From positions 1 through 47,379 of the forward strand of contig JAFGLT010000008.1 in assembly GCA_016927895.1 (NCBI GenBank): DNA of 47,379 nucleotides, in the 5' to 3' direction. This DNA is from Candidatus Bathyarchaeota archaeon. Its GTDB lineage: Archaea > Thermoproteota > Bathyarchaeia > Bathyarchaeales > Bathycorpusculaceae. The notes beneath the pieces were generated by a model that saw nothing but the letters and a program-made list of their open reading frames with translations, was not told the origin of the DNA and ran no database searches. The position numbers and the translations under genes were made by a program. Shown here in pieces: positions 8,006 through 16,496 of this stretch. The stretch's first letter is position 1, and each line of letters starts with the position of its first letter.

Positions 8006-8046
8006 TGAAAAGAAGAAAAGAAAAATGAAAAAGAAAGAAAAATCGG
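8006..8046 (-). terminator. Pyrimidine/T-tract terminator after EF-2
   Basis: Directly after the EF-2 stop codon the minus strand reads a long run of T with scattered C (complement of the A-rich block from GAAAAGAAG to GAAAGAAA). Such T tracts terminate archaeal RNA polymerase without a hairpin. Confidence 0.6.
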
Positions 8047-8048
8047 GT

Positions 8049-10265
8049 TTATTCTGCTTCGTAGAATTCTTGTGGTTTCGGTGGTGTCTCTGGTAAGCCT
8101 CTGCGTTCACGTATCTGCTTTACGATTTCCGCTTGCATCTGTTCTGGAACTGGTGCCCAACGGCTGAACTGAGTCGCCCAGAAAGCTCTGCCTTGAGTTG
8201 AAGAGCGCAGTTCATCTGCGATACCAAAGGATTCGGAAACTGGCATCTCAGCCTTGACAATTACCATTTCATCTTCGTTTGTCATGTCCAAGATTTTACC
8301 ACGGCGCTTTTGCACTAAAGCTATGACTGGACTGACAAAGTTGTTCGGAACCTTGCATTCAAAGCTTATCAACGGCTCCAAAAGCTTCGGGTCACTCAAA
8401 AGAAAAGCGCACCAAATCGGACGCCAAGTCATAGGCAAAATCTGCGCTGGACCCCTGTGAACAGGGTCTTCGTGAACCGTGATGTCTTCCAAGTTAACTT
8501 TCAAACCGTAAGCAGGCTCCTTCGCCAAAACAGAACTGTGCACCGCTTCGCGGAAACCAGATTTCACATGGTCTAAAACTTCATCAACGTACTGTCGTCC
8601 CTTAATCCTGTTAACCAGAATATTATTCTCTTCAATAGCTATAACACTTCGTGCATCATCAGTCGACCAACCCAACGCTTTAAGATTCTTCTGCCGCTCC
8701 TCCCTAGTCTGCATCTCAGTAATCTTTTCCTCTTTAATTGCCTCAACAACCTCTTCAGGCAACTTCTCCATAGATATCCAAAGCTTACTGTGCTTGTTAG
8801 GACTCTTACCCATTACCGGACGACCATTATAGTCATGACTGATGGTCTCACGGTAAATCACAATGGGCTTGCTGAGCTTCGCCTTCAACCCTGCCTCCTG
8901 CATCCGATAAGCAGTAATCTCAAGGTGAAGTTCACCCATTCCGCTCAACAGGAATTCACCGCTTTCCTTGTTCATCGTAAAATGCAAGTTCGGGTCTTCC
9001 GTAGTCAACTTATGCATAACCTTATCGAACAAAGGAAGATCCTTAACGTCTTCAGGCTCAACTGCCACCGTAACCACTGGGTCAGAAACATACTTCAAAC
9101 CCTCAAACGGATGCGTTTCCACATCTTCTTCAGCAACAGTTTCGCCAACGTGAAGCGACGGCAACCCTGAAATCGCAGCGATATTTCCCGCAGGAACATG
9201 ATCTACGATAACTCTGTCGGTTACCATGCTCATATAAACCTGTTGAACCGTGCCTTTCTGATGACTATTCACAAGCTGCACCATTTTGCCTTTTCTAACC
9301 GAACCACTGAATACGCGACCAATAGCTACTGTGCCAGTATGAGGGTCAACTTCAATCGTTGAAATACACATCAAAAGTGGACCATTAGGGTCTACCTTCG
9401 CCATACCCTTTCCAGTCGCGCTTTCCGCGTCCCCAGGCCAAATTTGGCTCTGCCGATACGGTTGCGCCTGCAAAGGATTAGGAAGCTGCTCACAGAACAT
9501 GTCCAAAATCGGCTCAGGCAAAGGTGCCTTCTTGCTTAAAGCGTCAACCTTTTTCCCAACGTCTTCTGGCGCACCACTGTATGCATCAATGATGTCAGCA
9601 AAAGAAATTCCTTTAGCTTTCATGTGAGGCAAGTTTAGTCCCCACTTGTGAAGAGCTGAGCCAAAAGCTACACGACCATCTTCAACTTTGACTTGCCAAT
9701 CCTTTTTATGCTCTTCTGGCGCGTATTTTTCTATGAGCGTGTTTATTCTTACGATGATTTTCGCGAATTTGCGTTGTACCTCTTCAGGAGTTAACTTAAT
9801 TTCTTTAATGAGCCTGTCAACCTTGTTAATGAACAAAATTGGTTTTACGCGTTCACGAAGCGCTTGCATAAGCACAGTTTCTGTCTGAGTCATAGGTCCT
9901 TCAACCGCGTCGACAACCACAAGAGCGCCGTCTACGGCTCTGAGGCTTCGCGTTACTGCTCCGCTGAAGTCGATGTGGCCTGGAGTATCGATGAGGTTAA
10001 TCAGGTAGTCCCTGTCTTGGAATGTGTGTGCTAAACTGACGTTTGACGCGAAAACGGTCATTTGCCTTTTCTGCTCAAGGTCCCATGAATCAAGGAACAG
10101 TTTCTGCCCTGCTGTTTGGGTGCTGATTATACCCGCTGCAGCTAAGAGGCTGTCTGAAAGGGTAGTTTTTCCGTGGTCAACGTGGGCAATTATGCTGGTG
10201 TTCCTAATGACTTCTGGACTATTCATCAGTTTGACAATTTCGTCAACCTGTTTATATCGTGCCAT
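8049..10265 (-). CDS. fusA: Translation elongation factor 2 (aEF-2)
   Basis: 738-residue GTPase that drives ribosomal translocation. The G domain has P-loop AHVDHGKTT (G1), DTPGH (G3) and NKVD (G4). Switch I reads EQKRQMTV where most EF-G/EF-2 proteins have RGITI, a variation I believe is common among TACK-type archaea. Domain II (GTVAIGRVFSGSVRKGK), domain III (GMGELHLEI) and the domain IV loop follow; the loop VHEDPVHRGPAQ keeps the histidine that is modified to diphthamide. The C-terminal domain V is complete. It is monocistronic, with an A/T-rich promoter region upstream and a T-tract terminator downstream. The length is normal for archaea. Confidence 0.96.
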   Translation of the reverse strand: MARYKQVDEIVKLMNSPEVIRNTSIIAHVDHGKTTLSDSLLAAAGIISTQTAGQKLFLDSWDLEQKRQMTVFASNVSLAHTFQDRDYLINLIDTPGHIDFSGAVTRSLRAVDGALVVVDAVEGPMTQTETVLMQALRERVKPILFINKVDRLIKEIKLTPEEVQRKFAKIIVRINTLIEKYAPEEHKKDWQVKVEDGRVAFGSALHKWGLNLPHMKAKGISFADIIDAYSGAPEDVGKKVDALSKKAPLPEPILDMFCEQLPNPLQAQPYRQSQIWPGDAESATGKGMAKVDPNGPLLMCISTIEVDPHTGTVAIGRVFSGSVRKGKMVQLVNSHQKGTVQQVYMSMVTDRVIVDHVPAGNIAAISGLPSLHVGETVAEEDVETHPFEGLKYVSDPVVTVAVEPEDVKDLPLFDKVMHKLTTEDPNLHFTMNKESGEFLLSGMGELHLEITAYRMQEAGLKAKLSKPIVIYRETISHDYNGRPVMGKSPNKHSKLWISMEKLPEEVVEAIKEEKITEMQTREERQKNLKALGWSTDDARSVIAIEENNILVNRIKGRQYVDEVLDHVKSGFREAVHSSVLAKEPAYGLKVNLEDITVHEDPVHRGPAQILPMTWRPIWCAFLLSDPKLLEPLISFECKVPNNFVSPVIALVQKRRGKILDMTNEDEMVIVKAEMPVSESFGIADELRSSTQGRAFWATQFSRWAPVPEQMQAEIVKQIRERRGLPETPPKPQEFYEAE

Positions 10266-10565
10266 AACTAAACATACTCCAATTTATTCAAACTATTATG
10301 CAACCATTTTTTAATGTGAAATGTGCTAATCTGAGCATTTTTCAGGTTCTCTCTGAACTAGATAAGCTACATGGAAATGAAAACTGTCGCCTATTAACTT
10401 TATGGCAACCATTCGTGGAATATTTGATGTAAATATCAGTCATGCTGGTTCAAAATCGATTTTCGCATCCGATTAGTTTAAATTTAAGCTATAGTACCTT
10501 AGCCGAAAAACGTTGTAAATTCATCAGCGCTGAATAGAGAACCGCAGAGTTTTGGTTGGGATAAC
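10266..10565. promoter_or_regulatory. Divergent promoter region between EF-2 and the P-type ATPase
   Basis: The 300 bases separate two divergently transcribed genes. On the minus strand an ATTAAAAAATGG box near 10302-10313 lies about 40 bases before the EF-2 start. On the plus strand TTTAAATTTAAG at about 10477-10488 is a good TATA element, with about 75 bases to the ATPase TTG. I see no convincing gene in between. Confidence 0.45.
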
Positions 10566-13310
10566 TTGGAAAAAGCTGCTTCTATGCGTCTCAATGAGGT
10601 TTTCGACGCTTTGGATGCGTCACCTAGAGGATTAACCAGTGAAGAGGCTGAGGCGCGTCTTAGAAAGCACGGGTTTAACATGCTGGTAGAAAAGAAAAAC
10701 CGCAGGTTCTCGTACAAGTTTCTGTCCCACTTCAAAGACTTGTTTGGTGTGCTGCTACTTTTTGCGAGCGCTCTTTCAGCTGTTAGTGGACTGTGGCAGC
10801 TGAGCTTGATTATTTTGGGTGTTGTGTTGCTTAACATTTTTTTCAGTCTCTTTCAAGAGTCGCGCGCTGAGAAGGCGATGCAAACTCTGAGGCATTGGAT
10901 GCCTGAGTACGCAAAAGTTTTCCGCGATGGAGAACTTAGGAAAGTTTTGGTCAGAGAGGTAGTTCCCGGTGACATTATTGTTTTGGAGGCAGGCGACCGT
11001 GTTCCGGCGGATGCGCGTTTGATTACTGCGTTTGATTTGTGGACGAATAATGTTCCGTTGACTGGTGAGTCTGATCCACAGCCAAGGAATGCGAAGCCTG
11101 TGAAGTCGCTTGACAGGGCGTATTTGGATTCGCCTAACCTGGTTTTCATGAGCACAAGTGTTGCTAAGGGCAGGGGGAAAGCAGTTGTTTTAGCTACTGG
11201 TATGGATACGCAGTTTGGTAAGATAGCAAATTTAACTCAGACTATTCGCGAGGAATCTAGTCCGCTTCAGAAGGAAATCGGCAACATGGCAAAATACGAT
11301 TTCATCATAGCGGTTGTTGTGGGAAGCGTTTTCTTTTTTGCCAGTTTGGTTTGGCTGAACCTGGATTTTTACAGCAGCATTCTCTTCATGATTGGCGTTA
11401 TGGTTGCGTGTGTTCCAGAAGGTTTGCAGGTTACGGTGTCCAGCGCTTTGGCGATTAACGTGTTGAAGATGGTAAAGCAGAACGTTCTTGTGAAGCGTTT
11501 GTCTGCAGTTCAAACTTTGGGCAGCGTCACGGTGATATGCACTGACAAGACTGGGACAATCACGAAGGGTGAGATGACCGTCAAGAAGTTGTGGGTTGAA
11601 AACCGTGTGGTTGAGGTTTCTGGAGTAGGCTATAGTCCTGAGGGCGATTTCACCTTGAACGGCAAGGCGTTGAAGGAGCAGGATTCAGTTGAGGTTGAGA
11701 AGCTTATTGAGATTGCGGCGCTCTGTAACGGTGCAAAAATTGACCCACCTTCTGACAGGAATGCTGCTTGGAGTGTGATTGGTGATCCAACCGACGGAGC
11801 GTTGATTGTTGCGGCGCTCAAGTATGGGATTAATGTTAGGAATCGTCTTGTTGAAAAACCCATGGTTCACAATATACCTTTCGATTTTACGAGAAAGAGG
11901 ATGACTACGGTTCACAAGCTTAACGGTGATGTATTAGTGTACACGAAGGGTGCTCCAAGAAGCGTCTTGTCTGTATGCAGCAAAATCCTTGTTGACGGCA
12001 AACTTGAAGAGGTTACGCGTAAACGCTTGCGGTCTGCGGAAGCTAAGATTCGTGAGTTCGCTAACGAAGGCTTGCGAGTTATTGCTGTCGCATACAAGAA
12101 TCTACCTAAGAGCGAGTATTCCAAGAATGCTGCATTCGAACGGGACTTGGTTTTTGTTGGTTTGGCTGCTATGCGTGATCCACCTAGGTTTGAGGTTAAG
12201 GAGGCGGTCGCGAAGGCTAAGCAAGCGGGAATAAGAACGGTGATTATCACGGGTGATTATGGTCCTACAGCTGAGGTTGTGGCTCGTGAAGTTGGCATTG
12301 TTGATGCTGGTTGCTGCAGTATTGTTCGTGGGGTGGATTTGGATGCGTTGAATAACGCAGCGATTGTGGATGCGGTTAGGCGTGGCAACGTTGTTTTCGC
12401 GCGTGTTTCTCCTGAGCAGAAGCTTCGGATTGTTAAGGTTGTGAAGAAAAGCGGTGAGGTTGTGGCTGTTACGGGGGATGGTGCGAATGATGCGCCTTCG
12501 TTGAAGGAGGCGGATATTGGTGTGGCAATGGGGGCTTCTGGGACTGATGTGGCGCGTGAGGCTGCGGACATTGTTTTGTTGGATGACAGTTTTGAGTCGA
12601 TTGTTAAGGCTGTTGAGTCGGGTAGGGCGATTTACGAGAACATACGTAAGTTTATCGTGTATGTTTTTTCGCATAACTGGGCTGAACTTATTCCGTACAT
12701 GCTTTACGCGTTGTTGGGGATTCCTTTGCCTTTGCTTGTGGTTCAGGTTTTAGCCATTGACCTTGCTATAGACGTGATTCCGTCTTTGGCTCTTAGCCGT
12801 GAAGCGCCTGAAGCGGGAATTATGCTGGAACCGCCTAGAAGCCTTAAGCAGCGCTTGTTTACTGCCAAAGTTTTTCTTCGGTCCTTCTACATTGGGGTGA
12901 TAATTGCGGTTGGTGCTATGTATGGCTGTTTGAGCACTTGGATGGCGGGTGGCTGGGAGCTTGGGATGACTTTGCCCTTGGATAGTCCAGTCTACGTTAA
13001 GGGTGTCACCATGACTTTTGCTGGCATAGTAGTAGCTCAGCTGGGCAACGTTATAGCCTGTAAAACGAGCAAGGTTTCCATTTTTAAAACGAAACTAGCG
13101 ACCAGCAAATGGCTCATCCTAGGCATAATAGCACAACTTTCCATCCTGTCGTTTCTCATTTATGTTCCATTCATGCAATCATTCTTCGGCACAACAGCGC
13201 TTGGCATAGAAGAATGGTTGTATCTGGCTTCACTTGCGCTAATAGTCGTATTCGCTGAGGAAATCCGAAAATTCTTCACTAGACGATGGTATAAAAGTGC
13301 TAAGAACTAA
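10566..13310 (+). CDS. P2-type cation-transporting ATPase, Na+,K+-ATPase-like
   Basis: 914 residues with a full P-type architecture: cation-ATPase N domain (residues 1-70), M1-M2, actuator loop with PLTGES, M3-M4 containing CVPEGLQVTVS, phosphorylation site ICTDKTGT with D327, nucleotide-binding loop with KGAP, hinge TGDGANDAPSLK, and six C-terminal helices. M4-M5 resemble the Na,K/H,K subgroup (VPEGL; then IPLPL and IDLAIDVIPSLALS ending EAGIM) more than SERCA (IPEGLP; NLVTDGLPA). It pumps cations across the membrane using ATP; Na+ or K+ is the inference from these motifs, and Ca2+ remains possible. No beta subunit is adjacent. The start is a TTG behind a weak GGG; ATG at codon 7 is an alternative. 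Confidence 0.92.
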   Translation: MEKAASMRLNEVFDALDASPRGLTSEEAEARLRKHGFNMLVEKKNRRFSYKFLSHFKDLFGVLLLFASALSAVSGLWQLSLIILGVVLLNIFFSLFQESRAEKAMQTLRHWMPEYAKVFRDGELRKVLVREVVPGDIIVLEAGDRVPADARLITAFDLWTNNVPLTGESDPQPRNAKPVKSLDRAYLDSPNLVFMSTSVAKGRGKAVVLATGMDTQFGKIANLTQTIREESSPLQKEIGNMAKYDFIIAVVVGSVFFFASLVWLNLDFYSSILFMIGVMVACVPEGLQVTVSSALAINVLKMVKQNVLVKRLSAVQTLGSVTVICTDKTGTITKGEMTVKKLWVENRVVEVSGVGYSPEGDFTLNGKALKEQDSVEVEKLIEIAALCNGAKIDPPSDRNAAWSVIGDPTDGALIVAALKYGINVRNRLVEKPMVHNIPFDFTRKRMTTVHKLNGDVLVYTKGAPRSVLSVCSKILVDGKLEEVTRKRLRSAEAKIREFANEGLRVIAVAYKNLPKSEYSKNAAFERDLVFVGLAAMRDPPRFEVKEAVAKAKQAGIRTVIITGDYGPTAEVVAREVGIVDAGCCSIVRGVDLDALNNAAIVDAVRRGNVVFARVSPEQKLRIVKVVKKSGEVVAVTGDGANDAPSLKEADIGVAMGASGTDVAREAADIVLLDDSFESIVKAVESGRAIYENIRKFIVYVFSHNWAELIPYMLYALLGIPLPLLVVQVLAIDLAIDVIPSLALSREAPEAGIMLEPPRSLKQRLFTAKVFLRSFYIGVIIAVGAMYGCLSTWMAGGWELGMTLPLDSPVYVKGVTMTFAGIVVAQLGNVIACKTSKVSIFKTKLATSKWLILGIIAQLSILSFLIYVPFMQSFFGTTALGIEEWLYLASLALIVVFAEEIRKFFTRRWYKSAKN

Positions 13311-13404
13311 TGCGCTCGGAAAATAACTTTTTTGAACAGCTACTGTAAAGTTGAGAAAAAATGTTTTGTTGAAACGGGAAAAGATAGGAGTTGTGAAGGC
13401 GTGT

Positions 13405-13680
13405 TTAGTCTTCTTCGAGTTTGCGTTCTTTAACTTTCAGCGTGTCTTCGTCACCGCTTATGACTCTGTAATACTCTTTCAGTTCTGTCTTGTGCAGGTA
13501 CTTCTTCACGAGCACTCGAAGGTACTTTTTGGTGACTGCTGAAGTTTCGCCTTTAACTGTAACCTTGTTTGATTCGTTGGTTACATCTGCTCCTGTTTTT
13601 TCTTTCATGAAGTCAACTAAGCCTTGAATTACTTCTTTTCCTTCATCTTTAAGTTCGGAAGCATCAACTGTTATCTCCAT
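13405..13680 (-). CDS. rpl22e: Ribosomal protein eL22-like (L22e family)
   Basis: 91 residues, charged, no membrane segments. The C-terminal two thirds align by eye with eukaryotic eL22: NKVTVKGE.S.VTKKYLRVLVKKYLHK.ELKEYYRVI corresponds to [35 protein letters not shown] of human RPL22, and both end in an acidic tail (KLEED). The N-terminal half (ASELKDEGKEVIQGLVDFMKEKTG) matches the first helix region. eL22 is a large-subunit protein of eukaryotes, reported from only some archaea. The ATG at 13680 is preferred because GAGGTG lies eight bases upstream; a longer frame would add nine poorly coding residues. It is a single gene between convergent and divergent neighbours. Confidence 0.8.
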   Translation of the reverse strand: MEITVDASELKDEGKEVIQGLVDFMKEKTGADVTNESNKVTVKGETSAVTKKYLRVLVKKYLHKTELKEYYRVISGDEDTLKVKERKLEED

Positions 13681-13846
13681 ATTATTGTTCACCTCGTTTC
13701 GGTTCACGCTTTCATATGCGCTTTATCGGAGTGTTTCACAACTGCTTTACTGATAAATTTTCCGCATCACTCGCAGTTAACAGTTAAGCTTTCTAATGAC
13801 AACTGATATTACTATATCGCATCATTAATGCTAATGGTGGGTTGGA

Positions 13847-15169
13847 ATGTCCGATTCAACGGAAGAAACTTACTCGGCCATGTTTAGTTCTTTGAGGCAT
13901 CCAGCACGTCGCAAAATACTTAAAATGCTCTCGGAAAAAGAGATGACCTTCTCGCAAATGCTTGACGAACTGGAAATTCCAGGTTCCCATTTGACATACC
14001 ACTTGGAAAACCTTGGAGAATTCCTGATTAAAATGGATGATGGGAAATACAAGCTTTCCAGTATTGGAGATGCCTGCTGTGCTGTCATGAAAGGTGCAGA
14101 AGAAGTCCCAAATAGGCATACAGAAAAGTTCTCAGGGTTAACCTTAAAATGGAAAACCATCCTTGCAATCTTTGCCATAGGCATTATCCTACTAGCAACC
14201 ACATCAGGTGTTCAATACTACTTTTTCAACCAGTTATCAGGCGACTACGAAACTTTGGAAGCTGAACTTGAAGAAGCAAAAATGCAGAATCAACAAATAA
14301 TACCATGGAGCTCCGCAGAAAGAGCAATGACCATTATTAGAGACGTCGCCCAAATCGACACCACAAAATATGAAACAAAACTGCTTCAAGCATCTGTAGA
14401 CGAACGCGCAGATTTAGCAGGTGCTGTTGAAGAGATACTTAAATACTCACTTACAACCAGCGAAAGCAAAATTGACTTGGTCTTAAGGTTTAGAAACGAC
14501 CACTTTTCACTCTACCAATTATCAGTAATTGAAGGCATACCCCCCTTCGACCCCATCTACATTCAGCCCCAATCATCAAACATTCTCACAGCTGCCAAAG
14601 GCCTAATTGAAAGATACAAATCCATCTCAAACGACCCGTACTTGGAAGATATGACTACACTATTAGCCTCCGCCACCGAAACCGATGGAGAACAAACGCT
14701 AGGCAACGTCAAATTGAAAGTGACAACATACGGAGACAACTCGGAAGTACTGTTGATGTACACAGCAAACGAGTATGACTACTCAGCAAAAAGCATACGC
14801 CTCATATTTCAAGAGAACGTGCTACAAGAACTAACTGACGACTTTTTCCTCTACACAGTCAGCAACCTCGAAGTACCCATTTCCAGAGACGAAGCCATAC
14901 AAACCGCGAGAAACGCAGCCAAAAACTTCGAGTGGAGTGCAGGTGGAGAGCAAGTAACTGATTTTAACGTGCTCTCAGAACCCGTCTCAGCGGTGTTCTT
15001 CCCCCATCCCAAAAACGAAGGGTCACTCGCACTAGCACCCTACTGGTTCGTGACCCTATACCTCGACCAAGAATATCCAGGTGGAGTAAACAGCATAGCC
15101 GTTGGAATATGGGCAGACACTGGAGAACCCGCAAACATCCAAGCAGTTAGCAGCCAAATAACCACATAA
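13847..15169 (+). CDS. Membrane-tethered ArsR-type winged-helix regulator with extracytoplasmic sensor domain
   Basis: 440 residues in three parts. Residues 5-80 are an ArsR-like winged helix (SSLRHPARRKILKMLSEKEM, then FSQMLDELEIPGSHLTYHLENL). Residues 102-124 are one transmembrane helix (KTILAIFAIGIILLATTSGV). From about 130 a short coiled coil (YETLEAELEEAKMQNQQ) leads into a large domain expected outside the cell. Two segments near 170-260 and 330-430 look like helix-plus-sheet units of PepSY-like type (SRDEAIQTARNAAKNFEW, then PYWFVTLYLDQEYPGGVNSI), though I would not assign the family. The design is that of a one-component signal transducer: external sensing, internal DNA binding. The target is unknown; the nitroreductase downstream is separated by 190 bases. 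Confidence 0.8.
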   Translation: MSDSTEETYSAMFSSLRHPARRKILKMLSEKEMTFSQMLDELEIPGSHLTYHLENLGEFLIKMDDGKYKLSSIGDACCAVMKGAEEVPNRHTEKFSGLTLKWKTILAIFAIGIILLATTSGVQYYFFNQLSGDYETLEAELEEAKMQNQQIIPWSSAERAMTIIRDVAQIDTTKYETKLLQASVDERADLAGAVEEILKYSLTTSESKIDLVLRFRNDHFSLYQLSVIEGIPPFDPIYIQPQSSNILTAAKGLIERYKSISNDPYLEDMTTLLASATETDGEQTLGNVKLKVTTYGDNSEVLLMYTANEYDYSAKSIRLIFQENVLQELTDDFFLYTVSNLEVPISRDEAIQTARNAAKNFEWSAGGEQVTDFNVLSEPVSAVFFPHPKNEGSLALAPYWFVTLYLDQEYPGGVNSIAVGIWADTGEPANIQAVSSQITT

Positions 15170-15211
15170 ACACGCCAAAGCAGGATTCGCATAGCACACG
15201 CTAGAAACAAA

Positions 15212-15307
15212 AGTTAGCTGTTGCTGTCAGTTCGCCCGTCGAGTCAACATCACCGCATTAAGCTCTTGACTCTAAAGCTCATCATCCAAGCATAATGGAA
15301 GCTAACT
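15212..15307. other. Nested inverted repeats between regulator and nitroreductase
   Basis: An outer perfect inverted repeat AGTTAGCT (15212-15219)/AGCTAACT (15300-15307) encloses an inner perfect one, GAGTCAA (15241-15247)/TTGACTC (15266-15272). The 96-base stretch could form a two-level RNA structure or hold two operators. A TATA-like CTTTTA lies downstream of it, so it is not clearly in the nitroreductase leader. Confidence 0.35.
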
Positions 15308-15358
15308 AAAACTTAAGGCTTTTACCCAAGAACCGCATGCTCTAGGTTGTGAAGATTT

Positions 15359-15880
15359 ATGGAACTTTTAGAAGCCATCAAGGGGAGAAGAAGCATAAGA
15401 GCCTTCAAGCCTCAAGACATTCCTGACGAGACAGTTGAACAACTCATCGACGTCGCAAGCTATGCGCCGTCCGCTGGAAACACTCAACCATGGGCGTTCG
15501 TAATAGCCAAAAAAGTGGAAACCAAAAAGAAACTTGCAAGCGCCGCCTACAACCAAGCTTTTGTTGAGAAAGCGCCTGTTGTGATTGTGGTTTGTGCAGA
15601 TGAAAACAGGTGTTCAATACGGTATGGACGCCGCGGCAAAACGTTATATTGCGTACAGGATACTGCGGCTGCAACTCAAAATATTCTTTTAACTGCCTAT
15701 TCGCTTGGACTGGGCACCTGCTGGGTAGGCGCATTCAATGAGGAAGAAGCAAAAAAGGCTCTGAAAACGCCTGATGGAATTCGGCCAGTGGTTATGATTC
15801 CTGTGGGCTACCCCGACAAAAAGCCGTCGCAGAGAAGCAGAAGACCCTTGAAGCAGATAGTGTACCATGAAGATTTTTGA
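15359..15880 (+). CDS. Nitroreductase-family FMN oxidoreductase
   Basis: 173 residues, the short form of the family. The N-terminal KGRRSIRAFKPQDIPDETVE, the FMN-contact segment ASYAPSAGNTQPWAF and the C-terminal GLGTCWVGAFNEEEAKKAL, followed by RPVVMIPVGYPDKKP, are standard nitroreductase motifs. These enzymes are FMN-containing homodimers that reduce nitro compounds, quinones or flavins with NAD(P)H; archaeal members usually have unknown natural substrates. It is a single gene with GTGAAG-type ribosome binding sequence close to the ATG. Cytoplasmic. Confidence 0.9.
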   Translation: MELLEAIKGRRSIRAFKPQDIPDETVEQLIDVASYAPSAGNTQPWAFVIAKKVETKKKLASAAYNQAFVEKAPVVIVVCADENRCSIRYGRRGKTLYCVQDTAAATQNILLTAYSLGLGTCWVGAFNEEEAKKALKTPDGIRPVVMIPVGYPDKKPSQRSRRPLKQIVYHEDF

Positions 15881-16051
15881 AGCGTAGTTCGCCGCGGTTT
15901 TTATTATGGATTTTCAGTAAGAAAAGTTTAAAAGCGACGCTTTAATTCCCATGTGACTTCATTGAGGCTTAACGGCACACCTGCTAACATGCGAGCCAGC
16001 GTGTTCAGCAAAAATGCTTGTTTTGCCCGCGAATAATCAGAAGGAGGCGAA

Positions 16052-16183
16052 ATCAAACTGTTATCAAGAGATTGCGATGGTTGCTCACAAATGAAAGCGT
16101 GCAGCAAACGCTACTTCGTCGTCAGTAAAGGCGAGAAAGTCTACTGTCCAGACGGAACAGCCCACCTAGTTGATGGACTGTAA
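16052..16183 (+). CDS. Small Cys-rich (zinc-ribbon-like) protein, non-standard start
   Basis: A 43-codon frame after TAA (16033-16035) reads IKLLSRDCDGCSQMKACSKR, then YFVVSKGEKVYCPDGTAHLV and a stop. Four cysteines (CDGC, KACSKR, VYCPDG) suggest a small metal site. A strong ribosome binding sequence AAGGAGG (16041-16047) ends four bases before ATC (16052-16054), where an ATG would be expected (ATC-AAA-CTG for MKL). The next ATG is inside the Cys motif. So the gene probably starts at a non-canonical ATC or CTG, or an ATG has been lost or misread. A TTG-initiated 24-codon frame lies upstream in the same frame, separated by the TAA. Family not recognised. Confidence 0.5.
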   Translation: MKLLSRDCDGCSQMKACSKRYFVVSKGEKVYCPDGTAHLVDGL

Positions 16184-16496
16184 AACAACCTTTCATCCAC
16201 CTCCTAATCACTCGCGACTGTATTCTAAGCACTGAGAGTAACGTTTAATCCGAATTCCTTCCCACTCGCAAGTACTCGGTTACTTATACTCCCACATTTC
16301 TATTGGTGTCCATGTGTTTGTGGCCACTCACCCAACACTTCGCTACAAATACAAGTTACCTGAAAAATCGCACAAAAAATTCAATAATGATTTACTCCAT
16401 AACCAAAAATTAAGACTTTGAATCACTTCTACGGTAAAACATAAATATTTCATATGTACAACCTTTCTCGCACCTGAGAGACGCTGAGGGAAAAAT
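16184..16496. promoter_or_regulatory. Intergenic region with promoter of the secreted-protein gene
   Basis: About 310 bases without a supported gene. The last part contains a TATA element (CATAAATATTTCAT near 16440-16453), and the ribosome binding sequence GAGGG lies six bases before the ATG at 16497. I see nothing else in it. Confidence 0.45.

Noticed and set aside
10402-10476. 24-codon frame MATIRGIFDVN.. between EF-2 and the ATPase
   Set aside because: No ribosome binding sequence and no similarity; it lies in a divergent promoter region.
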